A stretch of 52,487 bases of DNA. It comes from Arthrobacter cryoconiti. GTDB lineage: Bacteria > Actinomycetota > Actinomycetes > Actinomycetales > Micrococcaceae. The position numbers and the translations under genes are program-made. The notes beneath the pieces are model-generated. The model was not told the DNA's origin, made no database searches, and saw only the letters and a list, made by a program, of their open reading frames with translations. Positions 34,231 to 43,140 of the stretch are shown here, in pieces (position 1 is the stretch's first letter; each line of letters begins with the position of its first letter). Location of the stretch: assembly GCF_020905375.1 (NCBI RefSeq), contig NZ_JAJJBU010000035.1, forward strand, positions 1 through 52,487, read 5' to 3'.

Positions 34231-36765
34231 ATGGCACGGGGCATATTACGGATTTTCCTGGGCGCGGCACCCGGTGTAGGCAAAACCTACACCATGCTCG
34301 AAGATGCTCGCGCCCAGGCTGCTGCCGGGGTGGATGTGGTGGCCGGGATCATCTTGGACCACGGCCGCGCACAAACCAGGGCCCAGGTAGGCGATCTGGA
34401 AGTCTTACCCACTATCCGCATTCCTTACCGGGATGCGGACTTTGAGGAGCTCGACGTCGATGCCTTGCTGTCGCGGCGACCGACCCTGGCGCTGGTGGAC
34501 GAGTATGCGCACACCAACGTGCCAGGCTCCACCAACGCCAAGCGCTGGCAAGATGTTGAACAGTTGCTGGCGGCGGGAATCGACGTCTACTCAACCCTGA
34601 ACGTTCAGCACCTTGCCTCCCTCGGCGATGTTGTGGAGACCATTACGGGAGTTCACCAGCAAGAAACGGTTCCCGACGACATCGTGCGCCGTGCTGAGCA
34701 GATTGAGCTCGTGGACATTCCCCCGGAGCTGCTGCGCCAACGACTGAGCGTTGGAAATGTCTACGCCAAAGACAAAGTTGACGCGGCCCTGACCAACTAC
34801 TTCCGGCTGGGGAACTTGACTGCCCTGCGCGAACTGGCGCTCTTGTGGTTGGCGGACCGCGTCGAAGAGGGCGTGGCCCACTACCGTGCGAGTCACGGCA
34901 TAGAAACCAACTGGCCCACCAGGGAACGGGTGGTAGTTGGATTGACGGGTGGTCCCGAAGGAGAATATTTGTTGCGCCGAGCCGCACGAATATTGAGCCG
35001 GGTGAGCGGCGGCCAACTACTTGCCGTCCATGTTCCACGCTCCGACGGGGTGAGCGGGGACGCGCCGGCGGCATTGGAAACTCAACGCCAACTTCTCACA
35101 GACCTAGGAGGCACCTACCACTCAGTCGGAGGAGAGGACCCGGCTGCGGCCCTGCTGGAGTTCTCACGGAATATCGGTGCCACCCAAATCGTCATCGGCA
35201 CCTCCCGGCGGAAACCACTTCTGGGATTTTTCGCCCGGCCTGGTGTCGGAGCCATGGTGGTGCGCAACGCCGGTGACATCGACGTGCACATGGTCCCGCA
35301 CCCTCTTGGCGGCAAGGCAATGCGGGTTCGTAACCGCGGTGAGTTAAACAGGAAGCGTGTGATCGCCGGATTCGTCCTGGCCGCCGCACTGCCTGTTCTG
35401 GTGCAGCTGGGTACCGGGAACTTAAACTTACAAACCACCATGATCATCCAACTGGCAGCTACCATTGCTGTGGCGCTCGTGGGCGGACTCTGGCCAGCGG
35501 TCGTCGCAGCGGTTTGGGGTACCCTATTGCTGAACTATTACTCGGCGCCACCCATCGGAACCCTGACCATCAGCGATCCCGAGAACCTGCTTGCTTTGGC
35601 CATCTTCCTTCTCGTGGCGGTGGCGGTGGCGCTCGCCGTGGATCAATCCGCCAGGCGTTCCCGTGAGGCGATTCGGGCGGGGGCTGAAGCAGCCACCCTC
35701 AGCGAATTGGCCCGTGGAATTCTGGCTTCCCAAGACACGGTTCAGGTGTTTTTAGAGCAGGTGCGTGATCACTTTGCCATGACTTCAGTGGTTCTCTTCA
35801 GTGGCTCCGGCAGTGATTTTTCCAGTTGGCATGCCGATGCTTCGGTGGGGGAGAACCCGCCAGCCTCTCCTGAGGCTGCGCAGAACGTCGAGGAAATTTC
35901 CGAACGCTGGATCTTGGGGCTGAACGGACGAGTGCTGCCCGCCAGCGATCGCCGGCTACTGAGTGCTTTTGGCGCGCATTTGATGGCTTTGGAACAACGT
36001 GAGACATTGACCCAGACGCAACGGGAGAACAAGATGCTCTCCCAAGACAACAAAATCCGGACCTCCGTTCTGCGAGCCGTCTCTCATGACCTGCGCACCC
36101 CGCTTGCTGGGATCAAACTATCGGTGAGTAGCCTGCGTCAAAACGAGGTGGAATTCTCACCGGCGGATGAGGCGGAATTGTTAGCGACCATTGAGCATTA
36201 CACGGACAGGATGGATGCCCTGGTGGGCAACCTTTTGGATATGTCACGGCTGAGCGCCGAGATGGTCAGCCCCGTTATGGGGGCCATCACGTGGTTGGAA
36301 GTATTACCGGCCGCGTTCCATGGCGTTCCGACAGAGCGGATCCGCACGGAGGTACCGGCAAATATGCCGCCCATCGAGGCCGACCCCGGATTGCTGGAGC
36401 GGGTCATCGCCAACATTGTCGAAAATGCGGTGAAATACGCGCCGGATTCATTCATTACGGTGCTTGCCTCGGTGGGGGGAAGCGGTAGTGCCACGATCGA
36501 CGGTCACCCGGCCAGCGAATTGCGGGTAGTCGATCATGGTAAGGGCGTACCGGCCGGGGACGTCATGGCCATGTTCAAGCCTTTTCAACGGCTCGACGAC
36601 GTTTCTTACGGCCCGCAGGGCGGGACCGGGGTGGGCTTGGGGCTGGCGGTAGCAAAAGGTTTCACCGAAATTATGGGCGGTGTCCTGGAAGCTGAGGAGA
36701 CTCCCGGCGGCGGCTTGACCATGATCATTAGACTGCCACTCTCCACTGGAATTGTAAGGACCTGA
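34231..36765 (+). CDS. kdpD: KdpD sensor histidine kinase
   Basis: The 844-residue sensor has the N-terminal KdpD domain with Walker A GAAPGVGKTYTMLEDA and PTLALVDEYAHTNVPGSTNA (residues 10-95), a universal-stress-like domain ending in SRNIGATQIVIGTSRRKPLL near residue 325, four TM helices (about 370-475), a GAF-like region, and the kinase core: phospho-acceptor His619 in LRAVSHDLRTPLAGIKLSVS, N box ANIVENAVKYAP, and G2 box GGTGVGLGLAVAKGF. It monitors low K+ or osmotic stress and phosphorylates KdpE. The kdpE start follows its stop by one base. Confidence 0.97.
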   Translation: MARGILRIFLGAAPGVGKTYTMLEDARAQAAAGVDVVAGIILDHGRAQTRAQVGDLEVLPTIRIPYRDADFEELDVDALLSRRPTLALVDEYAHTNVPGSTNAKRWQDVEQLLAAGIDVYSTLNVQHLASLGDVVETITGVHQQETVPDDIVRRAEQIELVDIPPELLRQRLSVGNVYAKDKVDAALTNYFRLGNLTALRELALLWLADRVEEGVAHYRASHGIETNWPTRERVVVGLTGGPEGEYLLRRAARILSRVSGGQLLAVHVPRSDGVSGDAPAALETQRQLLTDLGGTYHSVGGEDPAAALLEFSRNIGATQIVIGTSRRKPLLGFFARPGVGAMVVRNAGDIDVHMVPHPLGGKAMRVRNRGELNRKRVIAGFVLAAALPVLVQLGTGNLNLQTTMIIQLAATIAVALVGGLWPAVVAAVWGTLLLNYYSAPPIGTLTISDPENLLALAIFLLVAVAVALAVDQSARRSREAIRAGAEAATLSELARGILASQDTVQVFLEQVRDHFAMTSVVLFSGSGSDFSSWHADASVGENPPASPEAAQNVEEISERWILGLNGRVLPASDRRLLSAFGAHLMALEQRETLTQTQRENKMLSQDNKIRTSVLRAVSHDLRTPLAGIKLSVSSLRQNEVEFSPADEAELLATIEHYTDRMDALVGNLLDMSRLSAEMVSPVMGAITWLEVLPAAFHGVPTERIRTEVPANMPPIEADPGLLERVIANIVENAVKYAPDSFITVLASVGGSGSATIDGHPASELRVVDHGKGVPAGDVMAMFKPFQRLDDVSYGPQGGTGVGLGLAVAKGFTEIMGGVLEAEETPGGGLTMIIRLPLSTGIVRT

Positions 36766-36766
36766 C

Positions 36767-37441
36767 ATGACCACCGTTTTGATAGTGGATGACGAACCTC
36801 AGATACTGCGGGCATTGCAAATCAACCTGCACGCTCACGGGTACACGGTCGTCCCGGCAGCAAATGGGACCACAGCGCTGGCTGCCGCCCAAACCCACGC
36901 GATTGACGTCGTCGTACTTGATCTGGGCTTGCCGGACATGGATGGGTTGGACGTGATTTCCGGGCTGCGCGGCTGGAGTGAGGTTCCCATCATCGTCCTC
37001 TCTGCGCGGCACGGATCTCATGACAAAGTGGAGGCGTTGGACGCGGGTGCTGACGATTATGTGACGAAACCTTTCGGGCTGGATGAGTTACTGGCACGAT
37101 TGCGGGCGGCGGCGCGACGGGGAGGTTCTCAGGCGTCACAACCTCTCGTGACGACACCGGAATTTACCGTCGACCTGGCGAATAAGCAGGTGAGTCGGCA
37201 CGGGGAAGCGGTACGCTTGACGCCCACGGAATGGAACGTGCTAGAACTTTTGGTGCGTAATCCAGGGCGGCTGGTGAGTCAGGCGCAGATCCTCTCCGAA
37301 GTGTGGGGGCCGGCCTACGCTAAGGAAACCCATTACCTGAGGGTGTATATGGCGCAATTACGGCGCAAGCTTGAGGTTGATCCGGCCAATCCTGTGCACC
37401 TGCTCACAGAAGCTGGAATGGGATATCGATTCGCGTTGTAA
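36767..37441 (+). CDS. kdpE: KdpE response regulator (OmpR/PhoB family)
   Basis: The 224-residue regulator has receiver acidic residues DDE at 8-10, phospho-acceptor Asp52 in VVVLDLGLPDMDG, and Lys in DYVTKPFGLDELLAR. The C-terminal winged helix reads LTPTEWNVLELLVRNPGRLV, then YAKETHYLRVYMAQLRRKLE and a final MGYRFAL. It activates kdpFABC; the 11-bp tandem repeats upstream of kdpF are its probable binding array. It lies one base behind kdpD. Confidence 0.97.
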   Translation: MTTVLIVDDEPQILRALQINLHAHGYTVVPAANGTTALAAAQTHAIDVVVLDLGLPDMDGLDVISGLRGWSEVPIIVLSARHGSHDKVEALDAGADDYVTKPFGLDELLARLRAAARRGGSQASQPLVTTPEFTVDLANKQVSRHGEAVRLTPTEWNVLELLVRNPGRLVSQAQILSEVWGPAYAKETHYLRVYMAQLRRKLEVDPANPVHLLTEAGMGYRFAL

Positions 37442-37503
37442 TTGTGGGTAGCCTCCACCGAACTAGACTATTTGTCTTCGGCTTTTATTTCTAAGGAACT
37501 TCC

Positions 37504-38979
37504 ATGCAACCGCATGTCACACCCCTGGGACGGGCGCGTTCAATCGCACTTGTCTCGCTGTTCATGGCATCGTTCATGGAATTGTTAGATGCCACGATCG
37601 TCAACGTTGCACTGCCGGATATTGAACGTGCCCTCGGTGCGCAAAATGCGCAATTGCAGTGGATGGTGGCTTCCTACACGCTGGCCCTGGCCGTTGGTTT
37701 GATCACCGGATCCCGGCTGGGCGACATCTATGGTCGGAAAAAGATTTTCATCATTGGGCTGGTGGCATTTACCGCGGCATCCGTCTTGTGCGGTGCAGCC
37801 ATGAACCCGGAAATGCTGATCGCCTCGCGGGCCCTGCAGGGATTTGCTTCTGCCGCGATGATCCCTCAGGTTCTCTCCAGCCTTCAAGTCATGTACAAGC
37901 CTTCCGAAAGGGCCGGCGCGCTGGCGGGTTTCTCCGCGCTGGCGGGGGTTGCCGCGGTCTCCGGTCCCATCCTTGGTGCCATCCTCACTGACGCCGACCT
38001 CTTTGGCTGGGGATGGCGAACCATCTTCTTTGTCAACGTCCCGGTGGGAGTCTTCGCCGTTTTTTGTGCCTGGAAGTTCGTGCCGGAATCGGTGGCTCCC
38101 GTACGGCACAAACTGGATTTGTCGGGGGCAGTTGTCTTAGCTGCGGGAATGCTCGCCGTCCTGTACCCGCTGACGGTGGGACGCGAGGACAACTGGCCGT
38201 TGTGGACGTACATCTCCATGGGTTTTGGGTTACTGGTCTTGGTGGGGTTTGTTCTGCTCCAGCGTCGAGCAGAACATCGTGGCAAAGAGCCTCTGGTGGC
38301 TGTTTCCTTGTTCAGGAACCGTCCGTTTGCTGCAGGCATCGCCATGATGTTCTTGTTTTTCATCCCGATGAACGGGTTCTTTTTGATTCAGACATTATTC
38401 TTGCAGTTGGGCTTGGAGTACCCCATTCTCAAGGCCGGGCTGACTATGATCCCGTTCTCCATTATGGTTCCAGTGCTGGCAGGGGTGTCCGCGGCAATTC
38501 TGGCCCGGAAGATTGGCCGCGTGGTCCTTCAGCTGGGGCCGTTGGTTGTAGCAATCGGCTTTGTGGTGCTGATTTTCACGGTCCAAGGGATTGGCGGCAC
38601 CGTCACTCCGTGGCATTTGATTGCGGGCCTGGCGCTCAGCGGCGCTGGATTCGGCATGGTCGTAGCTCCGGTGGGGATCTTCGTGCTCTCCGAGGTGCCG
38701 GCTAAATTTGCCGGGAGTGCCTCGGGGCTGTTTAACACCACAAGTCAGCTTGCCGGTGCTCTGGGTGTTGCCATTGTGGGCACAGTCTTCTTTAACGGCT
38801 TGGAGACGAGCACCGCACACAGCCAAGCTGGCGTTTTCATCGAGGGCTTCACATTCACCATGTGGCTCATGGCGGCAGGCATGGTGCTGGCTTCAATTGC
38901 CGCGTCATTCTTACCGCGCTGGGCTTCGGAGGCGGATATCGCAGACCAGGACTCGCCTGTTCTGGCGCCCTCTGTCTAA
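37504..38979 (+). CDS. MFS drug exporter, DHA2 (EmrB/QacA) family
   Basis: The 491-residue protein has 14 predicted TM segments. The first contains MASFMELLDATIVNVALPDIERA, reported here as MASFMELLDATIVNV, the DHA2 motif D1; the loop GSRLGDIYGRKK is motif A; LAGFSALAGVAAVSGPILGA is motif C for antiporters. Such proteins export drugs or toxic amphiphiles by proton exchange. It follows kdpE by 62 bp but there is no functional reason to place it in the kdp operon. No regulator adjoins it. Confidence 0.87.
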   Translation: MQPHVTPLGRARSIALVSLFMASFMELLDATIVNVALPDIERALGAQNAQLQWMVASYTLALAVGLITGSRLGDIYGRKKIFIIGLVAFTAASVLCGAAMNPEMLIASRALQGFASAAMIPQVLSSLQVMYKPSERAGALAGFSALAGVAAVSGPILGAILTDADLFGWGWRTIFFVNVPVGVFAVFCAWKFVPESVAPVRHKLDLSGAVVLAAGMLAVLYPLTVGREDNWPLWTYISMGFGLLVLVGFVLLQRRAEHRGKEPLVAVSLFRNRPFAAGIAMMFLFFIPMNGFFLIQTLFLQLGLEYPILKAGLTMIPFSIMVPVLAGVSAAILARKIGRVVLQLGPLVVAIGFVVLIFTVQGIGGTVTPWHLIAGLALSGAGFGMVVAPVGIFVLSEVPAKFAGSASGLFNTTSQLAGALGVAIVGTVFFNGLETSTAHSQAGVFIEGFTFTMWLMAAGMVLASIAASFLPRWASEADIADQDSPVLAPSV

Positions 38980-39228
38980 GGTCACCAGCAAGATCCGGAT
39001 CTAGTCGAGAAGGACTGGAAAAGCCGCGCCATTCGGTAAGCCTGCACCGATTGGCGTGGTTTCGCATGCCGGTTTTGGGCTCCTGATGTCCTAGCTTCAA
39101 ACGAATCTTGGAGTACTGGCTCACCCCCCGTTGGAGGGGATGAGCTGAAGGGGCCAAAATAATGTGTCTTAGACCACAATTCACCTAATATTTGTGCTAG
39201 CCTAGGTCGCGCCGGGATCAAAAAATTT
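38980..39228. other. Intergenic region before the peptide-transport island
   Basis: No gene is visible between the DHA2 exporter and the binding-protein gene (342 bp in all). The region holds a 12-bp palindrome AGATCCGGATCT (38991-39002) and a weak hairpin GCTCA-C-CCCC/GGGG-A-TGAGC (39119-39145) that may terminate the exporter transcript. It becomes A/T rich from about 39160, where the promoter of the downstream island probably lies. Confidence 0.45.
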
Positions 39229-39246
39229 TCAATCAAAAATCGAATC
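39229..39246. promoter_or_regulatory. Shared 18-nt element, copy A (candidate GntR site)
   Basis: TTCAATCAAAAATCGAAT lies 75 bp upstream of the binding-protein ATG. It matches 17 of 18 bases of an element in the GntR/lyase intergenic region at 49172-49189, in the same orientation. Binding by the GntR/FCD regulator encoded at 48390-49100 is inferred. Confidence 0.65.
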
Positions 39247-39321
39247 AGGCGTCCGATGTCGCCAACGTGAAGTTCTGGTTTTTGAAAGTACCCCTACTAG
39301 TTGGCACAGGTGATGGACAAA

Positions 39322-40890
39322 ATGAAATCTAAAACGGGAAAGTTAACCGCAGTATTTTGCGCTTTAACATTGACCCTGGGAATGGCCGCATGCGGCACCG
39401 GGGCCAATAAGGCAGGTGCAGGTTCAGAGCTCAAGGACAAAGTGACCGTCGCGGTCAACGTCCAGCCGCCGACCCTCGACGTTCAACTGACTACGACATC
39501 GGCGTCGCAGATCATTATGAGGAACGTGTATGAGTCATTGGTGACGCTGGATAAAAACTATGAAGTGACAACGGCACTGGCTGAGAAGTACACGACTTCC
39601 GAAGACGGGAAAACCTACCTCTTCGATTTACGGAAGGGAGTGAAGTTTCAAAACGGCAAAGAAATGACGTCAGCGGATGTGGTCGCCTCGATGACGAGGT
39701 GGGCAGCGTTGAATGCCAAGGCAATTCAGTTCCTGCCGGGGGTCACCTTTACCAGCAAGGGTGACTACGTGGTGGAGATGACGTTGCAGGAGCGTGCAGC
39801 TGATGCTCTGAATATTCTGGCCGCAGGATCCCAGATGGCAGCGATCATGCCTAAAGAACTCGTTCCGCCCGCAGGTAAGACGCAGGTGAGCGAGTTTGTC
39901 GGAACAGGGCCTTACAAGTTCGTCAAATGGGAGAAGGATCAGTTCATCCAACTCTCCAAGTACGATGACTACAAGGACAACGGGCTTGAGCCTAGCGGAA
40001 ATTCGGGGAACAAAGCCGTCTTCGTCAAAGACCTCATTTTCCGGTTCATTACGGACCCTTCGACCAGGGCTGCTGGCGTCAGATCAGGTCAGTACGACAT
40101 CGCCACCAACATACCGGCGAGCAGTTACGACACTCTGAAGTCGCAAAAGAACGTCAAGGTATTTACCGAACCCACGGGTCACCTGATCTCAGTCTTCAAT
40201 CAGCGAAGCGGGCCGACTTCCAATCTCAAGGTTCGTCAGGCGATCAACGCCGCGATGGATTCAACGGCCATCATGAACACGGCATTTCCTAGCGAAAAGC
40301 TGGTCCACCTGACTGCTGACTACATGCCGTCAACCACTCGTTGGGCAAGTGATGCGGGCAAGGAAGAATACAACCAACACAATGTTGCGAAGGCCAAACA
40401 GCTCCTGAGCGAAGCCGGATACAACGGTGAACCGATCCACATTTTGACCTCCAGAGACTATGACTACATGTTCAAAGCTGCCGTCGTTATCCAACAACAG
40501 CTTGAGGCTGTTGGCATGAAGGTGGATCTGGATGTGACCGATTACGCCACTGTCGTGGAAAAGCGCAGTAAGGATACTGGCTGGGATATGGCCATGGCTA
40601 GCTTCGTCTACCAGAGCAATCCTTCTCAACTTTATGCAGTCAGCAGCACGTTTGCTGGTTCCGTCAAGGACGTTCCCAAGCGGGATCAATTGTTGAAGGA
40701 CCTGCGAGCCGCCGCTACACCTGAGGCGGCCCAGGCGGTGTGGGCTACATTGCAAGGCTACATTTGGACGGACTACTTGCCATTCGTCTTCTACGGAGAC
40801 TTCGACACCGTCTTTATCGGAACGGACAAAGTGCAGAACCTGGAACTCTTCCAGGGAGTTATTGGGCAGAGTCTCAAAGTTTCCAAGTGA
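39322..40890 (+). CDS. ABC importer substrate-binding lipoprotein (family 5, DppA/OppA type)
   Basis: ATG 39322 is favoured because AGGTGA lies eight bases upstream and it gives a clean lipoprotein signal: MKSKTGKLTAVFCALTLTLG followed by MAACG with acylated Cys24. Earlier in-frame starts exist at 39301 (TTG) and 39313. The 522-residue protein has the family-5 solute-binding layout: ITSASQIIMRNVYESL-type N-lobe (STTSASQ at the hinge), KFQNGKEMTSADVVASMTRW, and GTGPYKFVKWEKDQ. It is anchored outside the membrane and captures di/oligopeptides or peptide-like compounds for the permeases encoded downstream. The ligand is unknown. Confidence 0.93.
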   Translation: MKSKTGKLTAVFCALTLTLGMAACGTGANKAGAGSELKDKVTVAVNVQPPTLDVQLTTTSASQIIMRNVYESLVTLDKNYEVTTALAEKYTTSEDGKTYLFDLRKGVKFQNGKEMTSADVVASMTRWAALNAKAIQFLPGVTFTSKGDYVVEMTLQERAADALNILAAGSQMAAIMPKELVPPAGKTQVSEFVGTGPYKFVKWEKDQFIQLSKYDDYKDNGLEPSGNSGNKAVFVKDLIFRFITDPSTRAAGVRSGQYDIATNIPASSYDTLKSQKNVKVFTEPTGHLISVFNQRSGPTSNLKVRQAINAAMDSTAIMNTAFPSEKLVHLTADYMPSTTRWASDAGKEEYNQHNVAKAKQLLSEAGYNGEPIHILTSRDYDYMFKAAVVIQQQLEAVGMKVDLDVTDYATVVEKRSKDTGWDMAMASFVYQSNPSQLYAVSSTFAGSVKDVPKRDQLLKDLRAAATPEAAQAVWATLQGYIWTDYLPFVFYGDFDTVFIGTDKVQNLELFQGVIGQSLKVSK

Positions 40891-40982
40891 GGAAAAATAC
40901 TCTCCTCACCCATGACGCGACGATGCCGGATCCATGCAGGTCCTGTCCGGCCAAATGACGATTTGAAAGCATCGGCGCTTTC

Positions 40983-41036
40983 GTTGCTGGGCAGGGCGCC
41001 CCGGAAAATCCGGAAGTCCCGGCCCCGCCCAGCAAC
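40983..41036 (+). terminator. Intercistronic hairpin between binding protein and permease
   Basis: GTTGCTGGGC (40983-40992) pairs with GCCCAGCAAC (41027-41036); the interior adds GGGC/GCCC pairing and a nested CCGG-AAAAT-CCGG. No T-run follows. Its position suggests partial attenuation or protection of the binding-protein mRNA, which gives excess lipoprotein over permease in many importers. Confidence 0.7.
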
Positions 41037-41138
41037 CGTCAGTGGGACTATATGTGGTGCTCAGTCCTTAGCTCAAAAAAGATAATTCGCGTGCCAGGCA
41101 CCGTGCGCTGATAGAAAGAAAATTGGAGGATATCCACT

Positions 41139-42083
41139 TTGGTCAAGTTCTTGGCTAGACGATTACTGTCAACCATACCGATACTTCTGGTCGTTCTCAC
41201 CGTGGTGTTTCTCATAATTCATCTAACCCCGGGTAGTCCGGCAGCAGTGATTCTGGGCGATAACGCAACCGATGATCAGATTTCCAACCTCAATCACCAA
41301 CTTGGGTTGGACGCACCGCTTTATCAGCAATACTTTTTGTGGATCGCGGATGTCTTCAGAGGCAATTTAGGAGCGTCCTACTTCTTGGGGCAATCCGTCA
41401 CAAGTGCGATCATCAGTCATATCGGCCCGACCTTCGCCATCGCGATGCTCGCCGAAATAATAGCAGTCACAATCGCTATCCCTCTTGGTATCTATGCGGC
41501 ATCTCGCCGGGGGACGGTTAGTGACGTGTCCATTATGGGTGTTTCTCTTTTAGGAATGTCTATACCGAGCTTTCTGCTCGGGCTATTTCTGGCACTAATT
41601 TTTGGGGTAAACCTTGGCTGGCTTCCTGTCGCGGGTTATGAACCTCTCAGTTCAGGTGTCTGGAATTGGTTCCAGTATTTGATACTGGCATCCGTGGCGC
41701 TGGGCTCCATGCAGGCTGCGCTCTTTGTGCGGATGACGAGGTCGTCAATGCTTGATGTGCTCCGCAAGGACTACATCAGAACCGTTCGCGCTAAAGGCGT
41801 CAAAGAACGCGGTGTCATTTACCTACATGCTCTGAGGAACGCATCATTACCAATTCTCACTGTTGTTGGTCAGAGTGTTGGAGGTCTCATCACGGGTGCT
41901 GTCGTCACCGAAACCATCTTCAATATTCCAGGCCTCGGTCAATTGATAGTTGACTCCATCCAAAGGCGTGACCTTCCGGTTATTCAAGGAACAGTATTGT
42001 TCATAACTTTCGCATTCATTTTCGTGAATCTGATCGTCGATGTTCTCTATGGAGTCCTTGACCCACGAGTTCGGCTGAAGTGA
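41139..42083 (+). CDS. Peptide-type ABC permease (DppB-like)
   Basis: The start is TTG 41139, nine bases after GGAGG. The 314-residue protein has six TM helices, an N-terminal MVKFLARRLLSTIPILLVVL with HLTPGSPA typical of DppB/OppB, and the EAA cytosolic loop DYIRTVRAKGVKERGVIYLH, which docks the ATPase. The C-terminus VDVLYGVLDPRVRL is a family hallmark. It is followed after 12 bp by the second permease. Local base composition is lower in GC than the flanking core genes; for example 41161-41220 contains 26 G/C in 60. Confidence 0.95.
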   Translation: MVKFLARRLLSTIPILLVVLTVVFLIIHLTPGSPAAVILGDNATDDQISNLNHQLGLDAPLYQQYFLWIADVFRGNLGASYFLGQSVTSAIISHIGPTFAIAMLAEIIAVTIAIPLGIYAASRRGTVSDVSIMGVSLLGMSIPSFLLGLFLALIFGVNLGWLPVAGYEPLSSGVWNWFQYLILASVALGSMQAALFVRMTRSSMLDVLRKDYIRTVRAKGVKERGVIYLHALRNASLPILTVVGQSVGGLITGAVVTETIFNIPGLGQLIVDSIQRRDLPVIQGTVLFITFAFIFVNLIVDVLYGVLDPRVRLK

Positions 42084-42095
42084 AAGGAAGAAATC

Positions 42096-43106
42096 ATGCC
42101 AAATGTAAGTTCAACTAAAGTTCTTACCCAACGAACTTTAGTGGCGCCCTCTAAGCGCTCAATGTTCGTTCGGAAAATTATGGGAAGCCGATTTACAGTG
42201 TTCGGCGGCAGCATAGTGATCCTCCTCGCGCTCCTAGCCATCGTGGGTCCGCTTCTGACGCCTTACAACCCTTTGGAGTTGGGCCCTGACGCATTGGCGG
42301 GACCATCGGCGTCGCACTGGATGGGAACTGACGAGTTTGGCCGAGACCTGGCCACGAGAATTCTCTACGGAGCACGAACCTCGCTGGGAATCGGTGCGTC
42401 GGTGGCACTCATTACGGCATTCTTCGGCGCCACGATCGGGCTTCTTGCGAGCTACTACCGTGCGGCGGATAACATATTGATGCGCATCATGGACGGACTG
42501 ATGGCTTTCCCGAGCATCTTGCTGGCGATTTCCTTGATGGCAGCACTCGGGCCGAAGACCGAAAACGTAGTGCTTTCCCTGAGCGTGGTCTTTACGCCGT
42601 ATATTGCACGAGTCGTAAGATCTGCCGCACTTTCCATCAAGGACGAGCTGTATATCGACGCGGCCAGAGTCCAAGGCGTGAGCGACCTCCGTATCATTTT
42701 GAAACACGTCGCTCCGAACATACTTTCGCCCTTGGTCGTTCAAGTCACGTTCATCTTTGCGGATGCGATCATCAACGAAGCATCGCTGAGCTTTTTAGGG
42801 GCGGGTGTTCCTGCTCCAGCCCCGAGCTGGGGGAGTATATTGCTCGCGGGAAAGTCTGTGATTTTCGAGTCAAGCTGGATGGTTATATTCGCAGGCGGCA
42901 TCATTATTCTGTCCGTTTTGGGTTTGAATTTGCTCGGTGACGGACTCAGAGACTTACTGGACCCGCACGTTCAAAACATTCGTAAGAAGCGCAAACCGTT
43001 CTTGATTTTTCGCGGCCTCATTTCTTCCAGACGTGTCCCGGCTGCCTTTGCCGATGTTGAGCCCCTGCTCGAGGATCAGGTAGACGTCGATGAAAATCCC
43101 AAGTAG
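42096..43106 (+). CDS. Peptide-type ABC permease (DppC-like)
   Basis: The 336-residue permease starts with a cytosolic tail, then a first TM helix (FTVFGGSIVILLALLAIVGP) and the DppC/OppC signature HWMGTDEFGRDLATRILYGA in the loop after it. The EAA loop is LYIDAARVQGVSDLRIILKH. It ends with NLLGDGLRDLLDPHVQN, followed by a longer-than-usual tail of about 45 residues rich in acidic residues (EPLLEDQVDVDENPK). With the upstream DppB-like protein it forms the membrane channel. Confidence 0.95.
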   Translation: MPNVSSTKVLTQRTLVAPSKRSMFVRKIMGSRFTVFGGSIVILLALLAIVGPLLTPYNPLELGPDALAGPSASHWMGTDEFGRDLATRILYGARTSLGIGASVALITAFFGATIGLLASYYRAADNILMRIMDGLMAFPSILLAISLMAALGPKTENVVLSLSVVFTPYIARVVRSAALSIKDELYIDAARVQGVSDLRIILKHVAPNILSPLVVQVTFIFADAIINEASLSFLGAGVPAPAPSWGSILLAGKSVIFESSWMVIFAGGIIILSVLGLNLLGDGLRDLLDPHVQNIRKKRKPFLIFRGLISSRRVPAAFADVEPLLEDQVDVDENPK

Positions 43107-43140
43107 ACCACGTGAGAAAACTTGCGATAAGGAAAAGACC

